A DNA stretch of 64,000 bases from Blattamonas nauphoetae (GCA_033064195.1 JARBJD010000015.1:124001-188000); one strand, 5' to 3'; positions 1 to 11,414 are shown, counted from the stretch's first letter. The notes: generated by a model from the sequence alone, not told the origin. Program-made: numbers and translations.

Positions 1-87
1 CCTGGGCCAAATGTGATCGAGACGTTCGGGTCCCCATAATACCTTTTAATTTCAAATCTGCTCATTGATTTTCATTCATTTTTGAAA

Positions 88-1032
88 ATGAACGCAGATA
101 ACGATCTTTCTGTCCTTGAATGGCAGGATATCTTTCGATCAAAGGCAGACACGATTCAGTTTCTTCTAGACGAGAATATCCTTCCAGTCCCGAATTGTCC
201 CACTTGCAACGAACCAATGACCGTCTCCAACGAAAGGAACCGTCGTTGGAGATGTCGAAAGCACGATCGAAACCTATCTCTCTTCAAATCAACACCATTC
301 CACGGATCTCATCTTGAGATCAACAAAGCACAACTCGTCTCCCTATACTGTTACCTAAATCTCGATCAAACATATGCTGTTCAGCTGAGTGGGGAGAGTA
401 GAGGGGCAGTGTGCACATTATTCACTCTCTGTCGACAAGCTGCGACGATGAGTGTGTGGGGTGGTTTTATGACAATTGGAGGCGAGGATCGGACTGTGGA
501 AGTCGACGAAGCCCTCTTCGGACGACAAAAGAACGGAAGAGGGCGTGCTAGAACTGAACGTTGGGTTCTAGGACTTGTAGAACGGCCGACCGATGGACCG
601 ATGCGGGCCGTTTATCTTCCAGTGCAAAATAGAACAGCTCCTGTCCTCCTAGGAATCATACATGCAGTCTGTGATCCTGGGACAACAATCTTCACCGATA
701 GGTGGGCTGGGTATTCGACATTGGAACAAGAATTGAATATGAGACATGGAACCGTGAACCACACATACTATTTCAAAGATCCAATAACCGGAGTCCATAT
801 CAACCGGGTGGAGGGGTCGTGGGCGCATCTTCGACGATTCATGCCAAAATCGGGGGTCGCTTCAGAGGATCTCCTCGACTACTGTTCTTTGTATACATTG
901 CTCAAGGTTGATAAAATCTCGTTTCGTCGGTTTCTCGACATCATTTTCTTATTTGATCCAGTGCAGTATGACGAGATCATCGCAGAGAACGTGGCGATCG
1001 GACGACCAGGACCGATGCCGGAGATTGAATGA
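88..1032 (+). CDS. Merlin-type (IS1016/ISXO2-like) DDE transposase
   Basis: A 314-residue transposase of the ISXO2-like/IS1595 group, the catalytic type of eukaryotic Merlin DNA transposons. Near the N-terminus a zinc-ribbon-like pair (CPTC, then WRCRKH) is followed by the catalytic core: first Asp in VEVDEALFG, second Asp in IFTDRWAGY, and an Asn/Glu third site in HINRVEGSWAHLRR. Start taken at the first ATG. The reading frame is uninterrupted, so the enzyme could be active. I could not find matching terminal inverted repeats: only 87 bp precede the start in this window, and the 3' flank is split by a hAT-type element inserted 83 bp after the stop. Family call is firm; activity is inference. 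Confidence 0.85.
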   Translation: MNADNDLSVLEWQDIFRSKADTIQFLLDENILPVPNCPTCNEPMTVSNERNRRWRCRKHDRNLSLFKSTPFHGSHLEINKAQLVSLYCYLNLDQTYAVQLSGESRGAVCTLFTLCRQAATMSVWGGFMTIGGEDRTVEVDEALFGRQKNGRGRARTERWVLGLVERPTDGPMRAVYLPVQNRTAPVLLGIIHAVCDPGTTIFTDRWAGYSTLEQELNMRHGTVNHTYYFKDPITGVHINRVEGSWAHLRRFMPKSGVASEDLLDYCSLYTLLKVDKISFRRFLDIIFLFDPVQYDEIIAENVAIGRPGPMPEIE

Positions 1033-1122
1033 CACTATCACATCACTATTTCGTTTTTCCTTTGTTTTTCTCTGTTTCTGTATTGTTCTTTCTCAATTCG
1101 CGGAAAAAGAAGTCGGATCATG

Positions 1123-4100
1123 TAGGCATGGGCAACAGTCAGTCAAAAGAGACCGAGTCCAGTCACCGAAATGAATCGAGTCAGTGACTCACCCCATAAG
1201 ACAAATTCAAGAGGAATCCAGACCCAAAACGCTCCCTTTTCAATTTAACATCACTTCTTGATTGATCATCACCTTGTTTTCTTGGTTTTTCTTTCTCAAA
1301 AATACGTTCACAATCTCCCTTCTCTTTCAATCGCTTTTTATGGTTTATCTTTCACATTTCACACTATTTTTTTAGAAATAGACTCATTTTCAGATGAATC
1401 AAACGAATTTAGCCACAAGTCATCACTTCACCCCATACTTTTCTGGAGAGTCACTTTGAGTCACTGATCCGCCCATGCAATCATGCAAATAGTCACCCGA
1501 CTGACTGGACTGTCCGATCTCCTTTTCAACTGATACTCAGCGCGTGCATTGATCAGGTTTGGAATTCATTATTTTTTACGTTTTTTCGCTATTTGACAAA
1601 GGGACACCGATTTTGACCATCAGGAATCGCACACCCAAACTGATGATCCGTATAGAAAATAAGGGTAACACTATCATTTGATACTTCTGTATGCTCTCTT
1701 GATCTGCATTAGTCATGTTTGATTCTCAGAACATCTCCAGTCTCTCTTCTTGACCAGCCCAACAGAGCACCGTCTCACTCGTAACTATTGACAGTATTGT
1801 GTCCTCAACAATCTCAAGGTTGCTCAACAAAGTATTTTAATGAGAATATTGACAATATTCTCTGCTCAGTCAACGTATCTCACTCAATATTGACAGTGAT
1901 TGAACTCAACCAAAGATCTCGACAAAATCTTGACTCATGTCAACATCGTTCCTCATTTCTCAACAAGAAATGGTATACTGTGAAAAACTTTTGCTTTTGT
2001 GGTTCCCCTTCGATGCCCCATCTTTTTGCATCTTACTTTTCTTCAATGACCCATTCAGTTTGATCTTCGCGGTTTCTCCCCTAATGTACCACTTAATTGC
2101 AGCTTTTGTTCATCCTTTTCTCGACTTCTTCGTCTCTCATCTTTCTCTCTTCACGTAGTCTCACAAGCTTCGCCAGGCACTCACCATTTCTATCATTGTA
2201 TGATGAGGAAGAGAAACTGTGCCGGCGATGGAAGAATACAGCTCACTCTTTTCCCAAACATTACCCCCACTCTGAAAATAACATCCTCTTCCCTCGCAAC
2301 GTGTCCCTCATCAACACTGAACGATCAGGTGGGAAAAATGTCATGATTACTTGTAGACGGTTCATCCCCATTTGTTCCATCGAAAGTGTATTCTTATTGT
2401 GCAAACCATCACTCTTCATTTCATGTGCAGACAGGTGTGTTCGTCGCTGGAGCAAATTATTAACTTCGGAAGTTCTTTTCTTCTTCCTTGTTATTATTTT
2501 CTCATTTATTTGTTCCGTCGCACATGATTGTGTGTTTCCTTCTTTTCAGCCGATTCATGGATCACCGTGATCCACACCGCGTTGTTGATGGGAATCTCGT
2601 CTTCGAGTTGACGCGCATCTCCTCCTGTGGATGAGCAAGAACAGCCCGAATTGCATCTTGTTTGTTTGCTTCAAAACCATCAGCTCCACGTTGAACCTGT
2701 TAAATCCGTGTTCGTCCCACTTCTGTCGCAGATTGGCCGACAACATTCCTGCCCAGTTTTGGCTCCGAATGTGATGTGAATTGACCGAAATGAGGACTCG
2801 AATGAGATGACCATTCGATGAGCCTGATCCTTTGGCTGTCGTTTCTGTTACTCTCGCCATCTTCAATACGATCCTTTCGACGCAACAACCCACGATCGTC
2901 CAAAAGTGATGCTGTGGTGATTGACGTTGTAATATTCGTCCCGTTGCAAGCAATTCTCGTTTTATCCCTCATTCTTAAGCTTCCTTCGGTTTCACCCATT
3001 CACAAGCTTCCTTCGGACCTTCATCCCTCAAACAATCGTCTCTTCAGAAATAAAGATCTCTCTCTCCAAGGAATCTCTGATACTCAAATTTCAGGCCAGA
3101 TTGAAGAGGCGGAAACATTGCTTGAAGTCGTTACTTCGTTACTATCACTCAGCAACGTTGAGATCCTCGCCAATGCAGATTTCTCGATTGCTACGCTTCT
3201 AGAATCATCACGCATCAAGATTCAGAGTTCTATCCTGGACTTTGGAAGGGAATTCACCCAATTCGTCGCTGATAGGGGCAGGATGACACTAATCGACATC
3301 ATCATCAACGCTCGCCCCGATCCTGGAAGTGATGGACTTGTCCACGCAGACACCCACCTGACCATGGCCAAGTGTGTCCCACAGAACGTGTTTGTTGGTC
3401 TGTCTCCAATATTTGGTCCATGTTCGTCCTCTGTGGAAATCTCACTTTCCATCTTCGCTAATATCGACCACGCAGTCCCTCTGCCTTATTCGCCAAGCCC
3501 ACCTGTTCTCCAACCCTCTTCGATCACATCGCTCAAGGCACACTCCACAATTCTCACCTCTTCGACGATGGTGAACGTGTTCAACGATATCTTCGCTACA
3601 ATCACGAATGCTCCGATTTTAGGTGAGGTCGTTGCTTTCCCACGATGTCCTATGCGAATAACAGACTATCAAATGCGATATGCTCTCAACTAACACCGAA
3701 GAACCTGAAATAACGTGGACGGCTCTCATTCAACAACACTCGGTCACCGATGAACACTCCAATCTGGAGTGTGTATTAATTTCAGACGCTGGGCAAACGA
3801 GAGATCAGTCTGTCCAGTTGAAGTTGCTGAGAAAAGATGAGAAGCAGACAAGCAAACATCATGCCCTATTCCGATCAGATTCTGCAGAAGCACGAACGCT
3901 TCGTCCGCTGTCACCTTCGCATTCCCTTTCCTCTCGCTCGGCGTGTCTCCTCGCTCTCCTTCGGGTGGAGTGTCGAGTGGCTGAGAACTCCCCATTCTGT
4001 CTTCGTCGCGAGCGAACTCCCTCGCTCGATACAGGTTGAACACAAACAGCAGCTGCGACTCGGATTGGGAAGGATACTGTTGTGTGGCGTGCTGGGTGAG

Positions 4101-5214
4101 GGAGGGCTGTGTCGGCTGGTCGGGAGGAAGGTCGAAAGGAGAGGCGGGGGGAGTGTTGGGGGTGGCGAAGGAGAGGATGGGAAGGCGGAGCGAGGAAGAA
4201 GCGACCATCCCCACAATTCGGAACGGAACCGGCGTACATGGCTGAGACACAAGACAGAACAGAATCATCGAAGAGAAGAACAATACAAGAACGAGTGAAC
4301 ACAAACACTCTCACTCTCCCCTCGTCGACTCCCACACAACCGCTACTTCTTTCTCGTCCCTCGCGTTCCTCAGCCACTGCATCATCACCGCTCGGAACGA
4401 GTCAGGCCCAATCAGACTGCTATCCACTGTCTTCGTGTGTTTCAGCCAGCCCAGCATCGGCCTTTGTCTGGCCTCTTCCTTCTTCGTGGCATCGGTACTT
4501 TGAACTGTCTTTCAGTCATCCTGTTCGTCGTCGGAATCGTCGTGAGCGAGTCGACTCCTGCGACCGACTCGAATGTGAGTTTCCGAACGAGGAGAGAGGA
4601 GGGGAGCGATGGGACGAGGTGAGCGTGTCTCCGAATGATTGAGACGAAGAAGAGCGAGGAGAAAAGAGCAGAGACGGGCGATTCTCTTCTTCGTCCTCGT
4701 CGTCCTTCGAGACGAAGTGGAGATGCGTAGGACTCAGAAAGACGTCGAATGAGACATTCACTGAGAAGAAGGAGAGGAGAGGAGAGAGAGCGAAGGAAGG
4801 AGAAGGACAAACGAAGGAAGGCGGAGAACAGACTGTAGATTTCTGTATTTTCGTCACATTCACAATAACCACCAAGATTCACTTTCCTTTCTCCTTCATC
4901 AGTCAAGGAAGTTTTCTCTCAAAATTTCACTCGATCTCCTGTTTTCATTTGCATATTTTCCATGAATATGTCAGGGTTGTTGTCTGGAGACTCGATCGTT
5001 GTGACTCGCCCATGAGGCATAATTTTGATCATTTCGAATTCCTCACTCAACGATTTGTCGGATTTCCTTTCAAAAAAGTATGAAAAGAGTACATTATGTG
5101 CTCAAACATCTACTGAACCGATCTTGTCACAAATCCACACATTTATTCACTCAATCATGGGCCAAATCGAGTCAGTCCTTAAAAGTTGAGTCAGGTGACT
5201 GGTGCCCATGCCTA
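1123..5214. mobile_element. hAT-type DNA transposon, 4.1 kb, non-autonomous
   Basis: Perfect 12-bp inverted ends, TAGGCATGGGCA at 1123-1134 and its reverse complement at 5203-5214, are flanked by an exact 8-bp target duplication, GGATCATG at 1115-1122 and 5215-5222. Eight-bp duplications and TAG/CAG-type ends are the hAT signature. Copies of a GAGTCA/TGACTC motif are repeated just inside both ends, as expected for transposase-binding subterminal repeats. No hAT transposase (BED finger or RW/dimerisation region) is visible on either strand. The interior holds AT-rich filler, a surface-protein-like open frame (about 3091-3693) and a GC-rich block (about 3880-4800) that is open in several frames at once. 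It inserted into the 3' flank of the Merlin transposase gene. Likely mobilised in trans. Confidence 0.85.
3091..3693 (+). pseudogene. Surface-protein-like fragment inside the hAT element
   Basis: About 200 residues without a stop, lying inside the hAT-type element. Composition and rhythm (repeated hydrophobic beta-like strands, Ser/Thr-rich stretches, motifs such as SSSVEISLSIF and PPVLQPSSITSL) look like the beta-helix surface proteins found elsewhere in this window, but I could not align it to one of them by eye over its whole length. No clear ATG, signal peptide or membrane anchor belongs to it. Best read as a captured piece of a host gene; a degraded gene native to the element is the alternative. 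Confidence 0.35.
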
Positions 5215-5287
5215 GGATCATGGTTTATGGTGAAGTGACATAAAGGAACAGCCCAACCAACAAAACTCCAAAATTCAGATCACGCTC

Positions 5288-5364
5288 GACGCTTGCGTGG
5301 CGCAATCGGTAGATGGCCCGCTTTGAAAGCTTGAGGACGCGGGTTCAATGCCCACCCTGCGTCC
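5288..5364 (+). tRNA. tRNA-like sequence, possible tRNA-Ser(UGA) or pseudo-tRNA
   Basis: A 77-nt stretch with an A-box-like TGGCGCAATCGGTAG and a B-box-like GGGTTCAATGCCC at the right spacing, matching outer arms GACGC/GCGTC, and a run of T directly after it, as for RNA polymerase III termination. The anticodon-loop candidate TTTGAAA would give UGA (serine). The fold is imperfect: two mismatches in the acceptor stem, one in the T stem, and a weak D and anticodon stem. It could be a decayed tRNA or the head of a tRNA-derived short element rather than a working gene. Confidence 0.4.
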
Positions 5365-5939
5365 TCTTTTTTTTCTCAACTTAGAATATTTCGGCCCACA
5401 AAGTCTGCATTTGCCGGAGATATCCTCTGTAGTCAAGAAAAACCGAAGGAGGTGTTGAAGATCCGACCCTTTGTTCATACCTTGATCTATCTCTCCCTGA
5501 TTAACCCATGGAGGATATAGTTTCAGGTCATCATCCTCCATCTTGTCTATCATCAATTCCCTGTCATGGAATTCGGCTGTCAGTACAAAGGAGGACTGAT
5601 TTTGTCTCTGGTTGTTTGATCTACCCATCATCCCCTCCTTGAATTCAAACAGTCTTTTGGTCATCAAACATTTTTCAAATGATTATGCAAAAAAACAGTC
5701 GAGGAGAAGAATAGCCGCAAATTGAAGAAGATAGAAAGACCAAAAATAGAAGAATCCTTGAATCGCCATACCCCACAGACTTGGAAAATGTATAATTGTG
5801 GTGGGTGTTCAAATGAACCAATTGGAATTCCCATTTTGAGTCTGTCCTGAGATTTGTCCCTGTCAATGCATCTAATCCTGGAACTGACGAATGGGGACTT
5901 ATGGCTGCATTTTCTTGGCTGAAACATGCGGCTAAACCA
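5365..5939. other. Gap without a supportable gene
   Basis: AT-rich sequence between the tRNA-like element and the surface-protein remnant. A minus-strand open frame (5275-5667, starting MMTKRLFEFKEG) runs through the tRNA-like sequence and has a CRLC motif, but it matches no family I know and has no paralogue in the window. I do not call it a gene. Confidence 0.4.
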
Positions 5940-6452
5940 TTCCATCTTTTGGAGCCCTCACAGTTTCATCAACCACCTTCCACAATCTCCATCGGACTCT
6001 CCAAGCTGTGAATGGAGGAGGGGCTGCTCTGTGTGTCTTGGGAGGGAAACATCCCATCTCACACACTGTCTTCACTTTCTACATGGCACACACAAACAGA
6101 AGAACAGTACACGCCCGTATGGACCTTGGTGGCTCGGCCAACAATTGTATGCATGATAAGTTATGTCCGGGGTGATGGGCGATGTCCAGTCCAACGCTGG
6201 CAATGTCCAATCCAATTAACATTCCAAAACAATTGCACGTTCACGAACTGCTCTGCTTAACAATCATCTGAGAATCCGTGTCACGCAGGATCAACCCACG
6301 TGTATCCACTTGGACTGGATCACGATTATCCATCACAGACTGAACATTCGCAAATGATTCTGCGTTTCTTGCTGTGTGGGACGATGCGATGCGCAGGAAG
6401 GAAGCAATGCAGACAGGAGATCTATCGTTCACGCACAACCGTTTTGGAATGA
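5940..6452 (+). pseudogene. Decayed 3' part of a beta-helix surface-protein gene (POMP0)
   Basis: Short stretches in changing frames read like the repeat units of the large surface proteins (for example NGGGAALCVLGGKHPIS and NNCTFTNCS). The last codons, CRQEIYRSRTTVLE and a TGA stop at 6450-6452, are identical to the ends of POMP1 and POMP2. The following 240 bp are also a diverged copy of the spacers that follow those genes. So this is the eroded left-most member of the tandem array, with only fragments of body and tail left. Confidence 0.65.
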
Positions 6453-6702
6453 ATGCCGTTTGGCGTTCGTTCAATTTATATGAAGCTCATTTCCAGTTTT
6501 TTTCTGCTTTTCTTGATTGTTCGGAAAGACATCAACCGATTCGTCTGTTGGAGTCGGATTGAATTCTTTTCGTGAAAAATGGGTTGACTGTTGGTAAATC
6601 ACTTCTGCCTAATTTTCTGGCCTGTGCAACCTCGGAGGAGCCATTATCGCAGATTCGATTGAAATGGCCCATTAAGAATGATTCATCTCGGATTCCCAAA
6701 GA

Positions 6703-7775
6703 ATGACTGTTTTAGAACCAAATCAAAACTCCTCCCTTGATGCCTCATGCTTCGGTATGTGATTTCACTCGTTTAACTGTGAATAGATACTTCTATTTTC
6801 CTGAATTGGAGCGAAGATCCACTTGAGTCTGTTCACGACAAGGCCGTTGTCTTTCGATCTCTCGTTGCCACTGTGAAGTTACAGTCTGCACTTGATGCCT
6901 CTCTGGAGACTAAAGCCGTGAAATTTCTTGAAAGCGTCGTTCCGAAGTATCCCAACTCAGCAGACGCTTTTCTCGGAAGCTTTTCGTTGCTCGTTGATGA
7001 CTATTCGACTGACTTTCTACAGTCCATTGTGGTGCTCCTTTCTTCTACAAGCCATGCAATCACCACGGCAGCAATGAAAGTCCTCAATTTACTGATTTGC
7101 CGCTGTTCAACTGAAGTCCGGCTAGCCCTCGTCAAAGCTGATCTGATCCCTCAAATCATCAACACTCTCCGTCCGTACTCAATTTCTTTTGAAGAAGCAG
7201 AAGATACCCACACCAAATTTATGAACATCCTCGACTGGACTCTCTGGCTCGCAACTCCGGAAGATCTCGCAAAGCTCGAAATTGAAGATCCCGATGAACA
7301 ACAAGCTGTTCGTGATACGGTTTTGAAGCAAGTACTGGTACCTTCGGAGAAGTATATTTGTCTTTTGTGCGCGAACCGCTATTCGATCATCGATGGAGGA
7401 CACACAGAGTCTTTCATGGATCTTCTGAACAAACTCCTCGAAATATCTCCTTCTTATCGACCAACAATGCAATTTATTCTTCATCTGCCAGTCGTCATGA
7501 CGATCCCAAGCTATGTCACTTTCTTCGAAACTGAAAACCAAATCTTGGTTTTTCTGTTGAACATGATCGATTCCCAGTGTGAATGTAACGAGAAAGGCGG
7601 AGAGCAGCGACAAATGTGGAATAAAATTCTTCGAATCTTGCGAATGGAGGGCATCGAGGATGTGGTCGAGTCGAAGCTGCAAAACGATCACGACGGAGAC
7701 TGGACAGAATATGTTGTTGAAGAATCGATTACATGGAACAACTTGCATGGCATGAACATTCCCTCGCGTGGATAG
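6703..7775 (+). CDS. Helical-repeat (ARM-like) protein 1
   Basis: Two exons, 6703-6754 and 6787-7775, with a 32-nt phase-1 intron; 346 residues. The sequence is all-helical, with leucine-rich repeats of about 40 residues like Armadillo/HEAT proteins (KAVKFLESVVPK, SIVVLLSS, ALVKADLIPQIINTL). It ends in a family motif around MWNKILRILRMEGIEDVVE. No signal peptide, membrane segment or catalytic motif, so it is probably a cytosolic scaffold; its function is unknown. The first exon was chosen because the same short exon with the same intron phase is found in all five two-exon members of the family here. From exon 2 onward it is essentially identical to ARM2, 4963 bp downstream. Confidence 0.8.
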
Positions 7776-8360
7776 AAACCAACCGACAAGAAGCAGCGAA
7801 CGTTTCGAGCTGTTTCTGGCTTCTTTTGGACAAAACCATTTGTGTGTCAACATTCTCGGAGCTGGTACCACCTCATCCTTCGCCAGAACGATTCCGACGC
7901 TTCACCAGTCTCCCTCAATCGTCATCACACACTCCTTCACCACCCTTTCGCACTGTTCCAAAATCGAAGCTGTCCATCGTCACCATTCCCCGCTATTTGT
8001 GACGATACCATTGTTTCCGATTGTTTTTGAACATCTGCCACTCCAAGCGATGTGATGGGATTCCAATCTGAACTGACATCTTCACCTCGCTCAGCCGCTG
8101 CCCACAAACCCCAACTTTGCTTTCGACTGTCGACGACGAGATTCGGTGGGATGGGAATCTCGAAACTGAAACAATACTGCAGATGGGCACTTCGAAGGAA
8201 ACCAGTCACAATTTGGGATAAAACATCGTCATTCATCGTTTTTTATCAACTAATCCATCTCTACGATCCTTTCTCTCTTTCCTCTTTTCTGAAATTGAAA
8301 GTTGTGAGAATGATGAATTGATGTTGATCATGCCCTTAGATCATTCTTTCTCATCTCACA
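7776..8360 (+). other. Spacer between ARM1 and POMP1
   Basis: A 585-bp stretch with small open frames, none of which looks like a protein family member. It is repeated nearly unchanged at 12739-13324, so the open frames there carry no independent support. It should hold the ARM1 3' end and the POMP1 promoter. The last 35 bases before the POMP1 ATG are pyrimidine-rich, as in other genes of the window. Confidence 0.5.
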
Positions 8361-11300
8361 ATGAACAACCTCTTTTCATTGGTCGTCTTGTATCTTGTCC
8401 CTATCTTTGCTCAACCGTTGGTTGAATTGTCGCCAGAACTTCACGATTTGGGAGTCTTTCTGAAAACTGAAAAAGGAAAAAACCTGAACACCAAAAACGC
8501 CAGAATGGAGACATTGATCTTCTCACCCGGATTCTTCGTTGGAAAGAACGTGAACATCACATCAACATCATACTCGTTTGTTGGAACCAATTCAACGATG
8601 AAACTGTCGCGAATTCAAGATTCCATCAATCATGCAAACAATCTTCTGAAAGACCCCGATTGGTCTTCAGATGGAGGATTCTCGTGGATCCTAGACTTGG
8701 TGAACAGCTCATTATCGTTGGAATTATGGACACTGGACTCATTCGAACCGAGCTCGTCGCTCTGTTCTTTGTCGTCGTCCGAACTTGAGATTTCGGAGAG
8801 CACGATCATCTCGAATGTGGTCTGTTCACCAATTGTTGTCTGTGGAGATGGGACAGGTGATGGATCGTCGATTACTCTCTCGCACTGCTCCCACTTCTCG
8901 TCGACATCACTTCTCCAACCATTTGTCGGACTGGCCATGGGATCCGCTCTTCGTGATTATTCGGCACTCTCTGTTCGTGGGATATCGCTTATGTTGCGGG
9001 ACATATTGCTGGTGTTGGGAACTGGACCTCTGTTCTCGTTTGACTTTTCAACGAACATGGACTCCCGATTCACTCGTCCTTCATCCTGCCCGTTCAACAC
9101 GCAGCTGATTTCGAGTGACTTGGTGAATATGAGCAGCCCTGGACACCTTTTGGACGAGATGGCTAGCCGATATGTGAATGACCAACACGTGATTGGCTGC
9201 AGCGTGTCGCACTGCACAAACCATCAGCATGGAACTGCGATGCTGGACCCAGCCTCTGGCGGTAATCTTCACTGCATCAACTCGTCGTTCAGCAATTGCA
9301 TTCGCTCCTCAAACACCATTCTGGACAGATCGGACCGAAGTTACTATTCCGTGAACCAAGTCTTTGCCACAGGCGACACCACAGGCCATTTCTTGCGCTG
9401 TGTCTTCTGCAACATGACATTGGGCTCATACGAGCACAGGGGAGGCACTGCGATCATTTTCAGTCCCGTCAAGTCATCGCTAAACGTCACACTCTGCGCA
9501 TTCCACAACTGCAATTCTGATCTCCCCGACACCAAAGGCGGAGCAGTGACGTTTTATTCCAACTCTCCAACCAACACTTCCTTCACTCTGTTGCAGTCTG
9601 TATTCACGTACTGTTCTGCCAATTCCACAAACAACAGCACGAGTGGAGGAAGCGTGCACGCCGCCACTGGCTCCACCTGCCAGGCCACAATCTCAGATTG
9701 TGCATTCGAGAACAGCTTCGCTGGCGGTTGTGGTGGCGCCGTCTCCTCCGAAAACGTGCACCTGACAATCACGAACACTCTGTTTCGGAAGTGTTCGTGT
9801 AGATTCTTCGGAGGGGCGCTGAGAATGATGAACACGAAAGACCTGCTGGTGTTGCACTGTGCGTTCAGAGAGTGTTCAAGCGGGTCGTCTTATTCAGGAG
9901 CGAAGGACGTGTCGTACGATTCTCAAATGAATCGACAGATCGGAGAATTAAACTTTGGATTTTGTGACTCATCATCGGGAGGTGCTACTGTGTATTGCGA
10001 GTCGCTGCGGAATTCGTCTTCGAAATGGATTCCATATATCTCTCGGAGCACGACAGTCAAGAATGTTGACATCTCGTACACAAAGAATTCGATGAAGATG
10101 ACGATCGTGACAGACAAATCGCTTTTGGGGTCGATGTTTGTGCTTCTGGACGGAGCGGAAGTCCCTCACCTCATCCAAGTTCCCTTTGGTCAGGACTTTG
10201 AAGCATACTGGAGAAGTGAAATCAAGATAGCAACCGGCCATCACTCACTCCTCCCTTCGGACGTGTCTTTTCGAGTGAGGGACGTGGGATTTGTGGGTTG
10301 GACTTTTTCTCCGAGCATCTTCTCTGTCGAGACAAAGCTGACGAACGACACGAATTGTGAGATCGAACTGTTCGGGATGAATCTGCCTGGCTTCTCATCA
10401 CTGAATCTCTCTTTCTATGATTCGAGATATACCTGGATAACAAACATAATCACAGAAAGTCTGAAAATGACTGTTAAAACGTCATCGTCATGCCACGATA
10501 CATTCCATTTTGGAGACAGTTACGTACTAGGGGAGATCAGGACAGATGGAACAGTGCTAGCATCAAAACAAACTCTCTCGTTCCGAGTTCCACTACCCCC
10601 TGCAAAACTCTCCTCTCTCTCCACAACGGATTATGAAGATGGATCGTTTGGCCTTCAATTCTTTGGCGAGAATCTTCACTCCACGTCCTACGAAATCGTC
10701 TTTTCGACTGATGACAACCACAATCCACCACACAATCAAACACTCAGATTCGAGTCTATATCACCAACCGAACTCGAAACCCTGAATATTTCCATTCGTG
10801 AATGGGTAGAAAAACGACTGCTTCCTGATCGAGAATACAACGTCACATCAGCAGCCTCGCTGTATCAGAACCAGTCAATCGAAATCGATTACATGTATTT
10901 TAGAACCCCTCTCACTCCACCGAGTCCACCTGAACCAAAGAAGCCGATGCCAGCCTGGTTGATTCTGGTCATCGTCATGTCGTCGCTGGGCCTTGCCGTT
11001 TTGGTTGTGGGACTGATTTGCTGTGGAGTGACAGGACGACTGGATGACTGTTTCGACTGTTGCTATTCATGTCCCACTCCAACATGCTCTCGTCCATCCT
11101 GTCACCGACCCTCATGCACTTGTCCGTCTGGATGCCGACCTGAGAAATCAGCGATCGTGTGCTGTGCCCCAAACAACGTAAATTGCTGCTCAAAGTGCTG
11201 CATCATCTCCGTCACCTTCCTGTGCTGTGGGAAGTCTCAGGAAGACAGTCCAGACATCCAAAACAACCATCCAACGCCAAAAGAGGTCGAGATGAGATAC

Positions 11301-11414
11301 GTCGATGACTATACACTTCCACACACTGAATCTCCTCGTGGTACATCGCGAGTCGCTGGAAGGACGGAATGCAGACAGGAGATCTATCGTTCACGCACAA
11401 CCGTTTTGGAATGA
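8361..11414 (+). CDS. Large beta-helix surface protein POMP1 (intact)
   Basis: A single exon of 1017 codons. It has an N-terminal signal peptide (MNNLFSLVVLYLVPIFA) and a long Ser/Thr/Asn/Cys-rich ectodomain with beta-helix-like repeats of the C..F.nC....GGA type (residues ~250-520). A domain region without these repeats follows. One membrane segment lies near residues 865-890 (WLILVIVMSSLGLAVLVVGL), then a very Cys-rich juxtamembrane tail (CSRPSCHRPSCTCPSGC) and a short cytoplasmic end. Many NxS/NxT sites suggest glycosylation. It resembles polymorphic outer-membrane-protein-like families of oxymonads; the role is probably surface contact or antigen. It is the only large copy in this window with an uninterrupted frame. 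Confidence 0.8.
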   Translation: MNNLFSLVVLYLVPIFAQPLVELSPELHDLGVFLKTEKGKNLNTKNARMETLIFSPGFFVGKNVNITSTSYSFVGTNSTMKLSRIQDSINHANNLLKDPDWSSDGGFSWILDLVNSSLSLELWTLDSFEPSSSLCSLSSSELEISESTIISNVVCSPIVVCGDGTGDGSSITLSHCSHFSSTSLLQPFVGLAMGSALRDYSALSVRGISLMLRDILLVLGTGPLFSFDFSTNMDSRFTRPSSCPFNTQLISSDLVNMSSPGHLLDEMASRYVNDQHVIGCSVSHCTNHQHGTAMLDPASGGNLHCINSSFSNCIRSSNTILDRSDRSYYSVNQVFATGDTTGHFLRCVFCNMTLGSYEHRGGTAIIFSPVKSSLNVTLCAFHNCNSDLPDTKGGAVTFYSNSPTNTSFTLLQSVFTYCSANSTNNSTSGGSVHAATGSTCQATISDCAFENSFAGGCGGAVSSENVHLTITNTLFRKCSCRFFGGALRMMNTKDLLVLHCAFRECSSGSSYSGAKDVSYDSQMNRQIGELNFGFCDSSSGGATVYCESLRNSSSKWIPYISRSTTVKNVDISYTKNSMKMTIVTDKSLLGSMFVLLDGAEVPHLIQVPFGQDFEAYWRSEIKIATGHHSLLPSDVSFRVRDVGFVGWTFSPSIFSVETKLTNDTNCEIELFGMNLPGFSSLNLSFYDSRYTWITNIITESLKMTVKTSSSCHDTFHFGDSYVLGEIRTDGTVLASKQTLSFRVPLPPAKLSSLSTTDYEDGSFGLQFFGENLHSTSYEIVFSTDDNHNPPHNQTLRFESISPTELETLNISIREWVEKRLLPDREYNVTSAASLYQNQSIEIDYMYFRTPLTPPSPPEPKKPMPAWLILVIVMSSLGLAVLVVGLICCGVTGRLDDCFDCCYSCPTPTCSRPSCHRPSCTCPSGCRPEKSAIVCCAPNNVNCCSKCCIISVTFLCCGKSQEDSPDIQNNHPTPKEVEMRYVDDYTLPHTESPRGTSRVAGRTECRQEIYRSRTTVLE

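Noticed and set aside
3744-4642. Several overlapping open frames of 110-190 codons on both strands as separate genes
   Set aside because: They overlap each other, have biased low-complexity composition from a GC-rich stretch, and no ATG context or paralogue.
7179-7871. Minus-strand open frame of 230 codons, repeated at 12142-12834
   Set aside because: It is the antisense of the ARM1/ARM2 coding exon; its repetition only reflects the tandem duplication.
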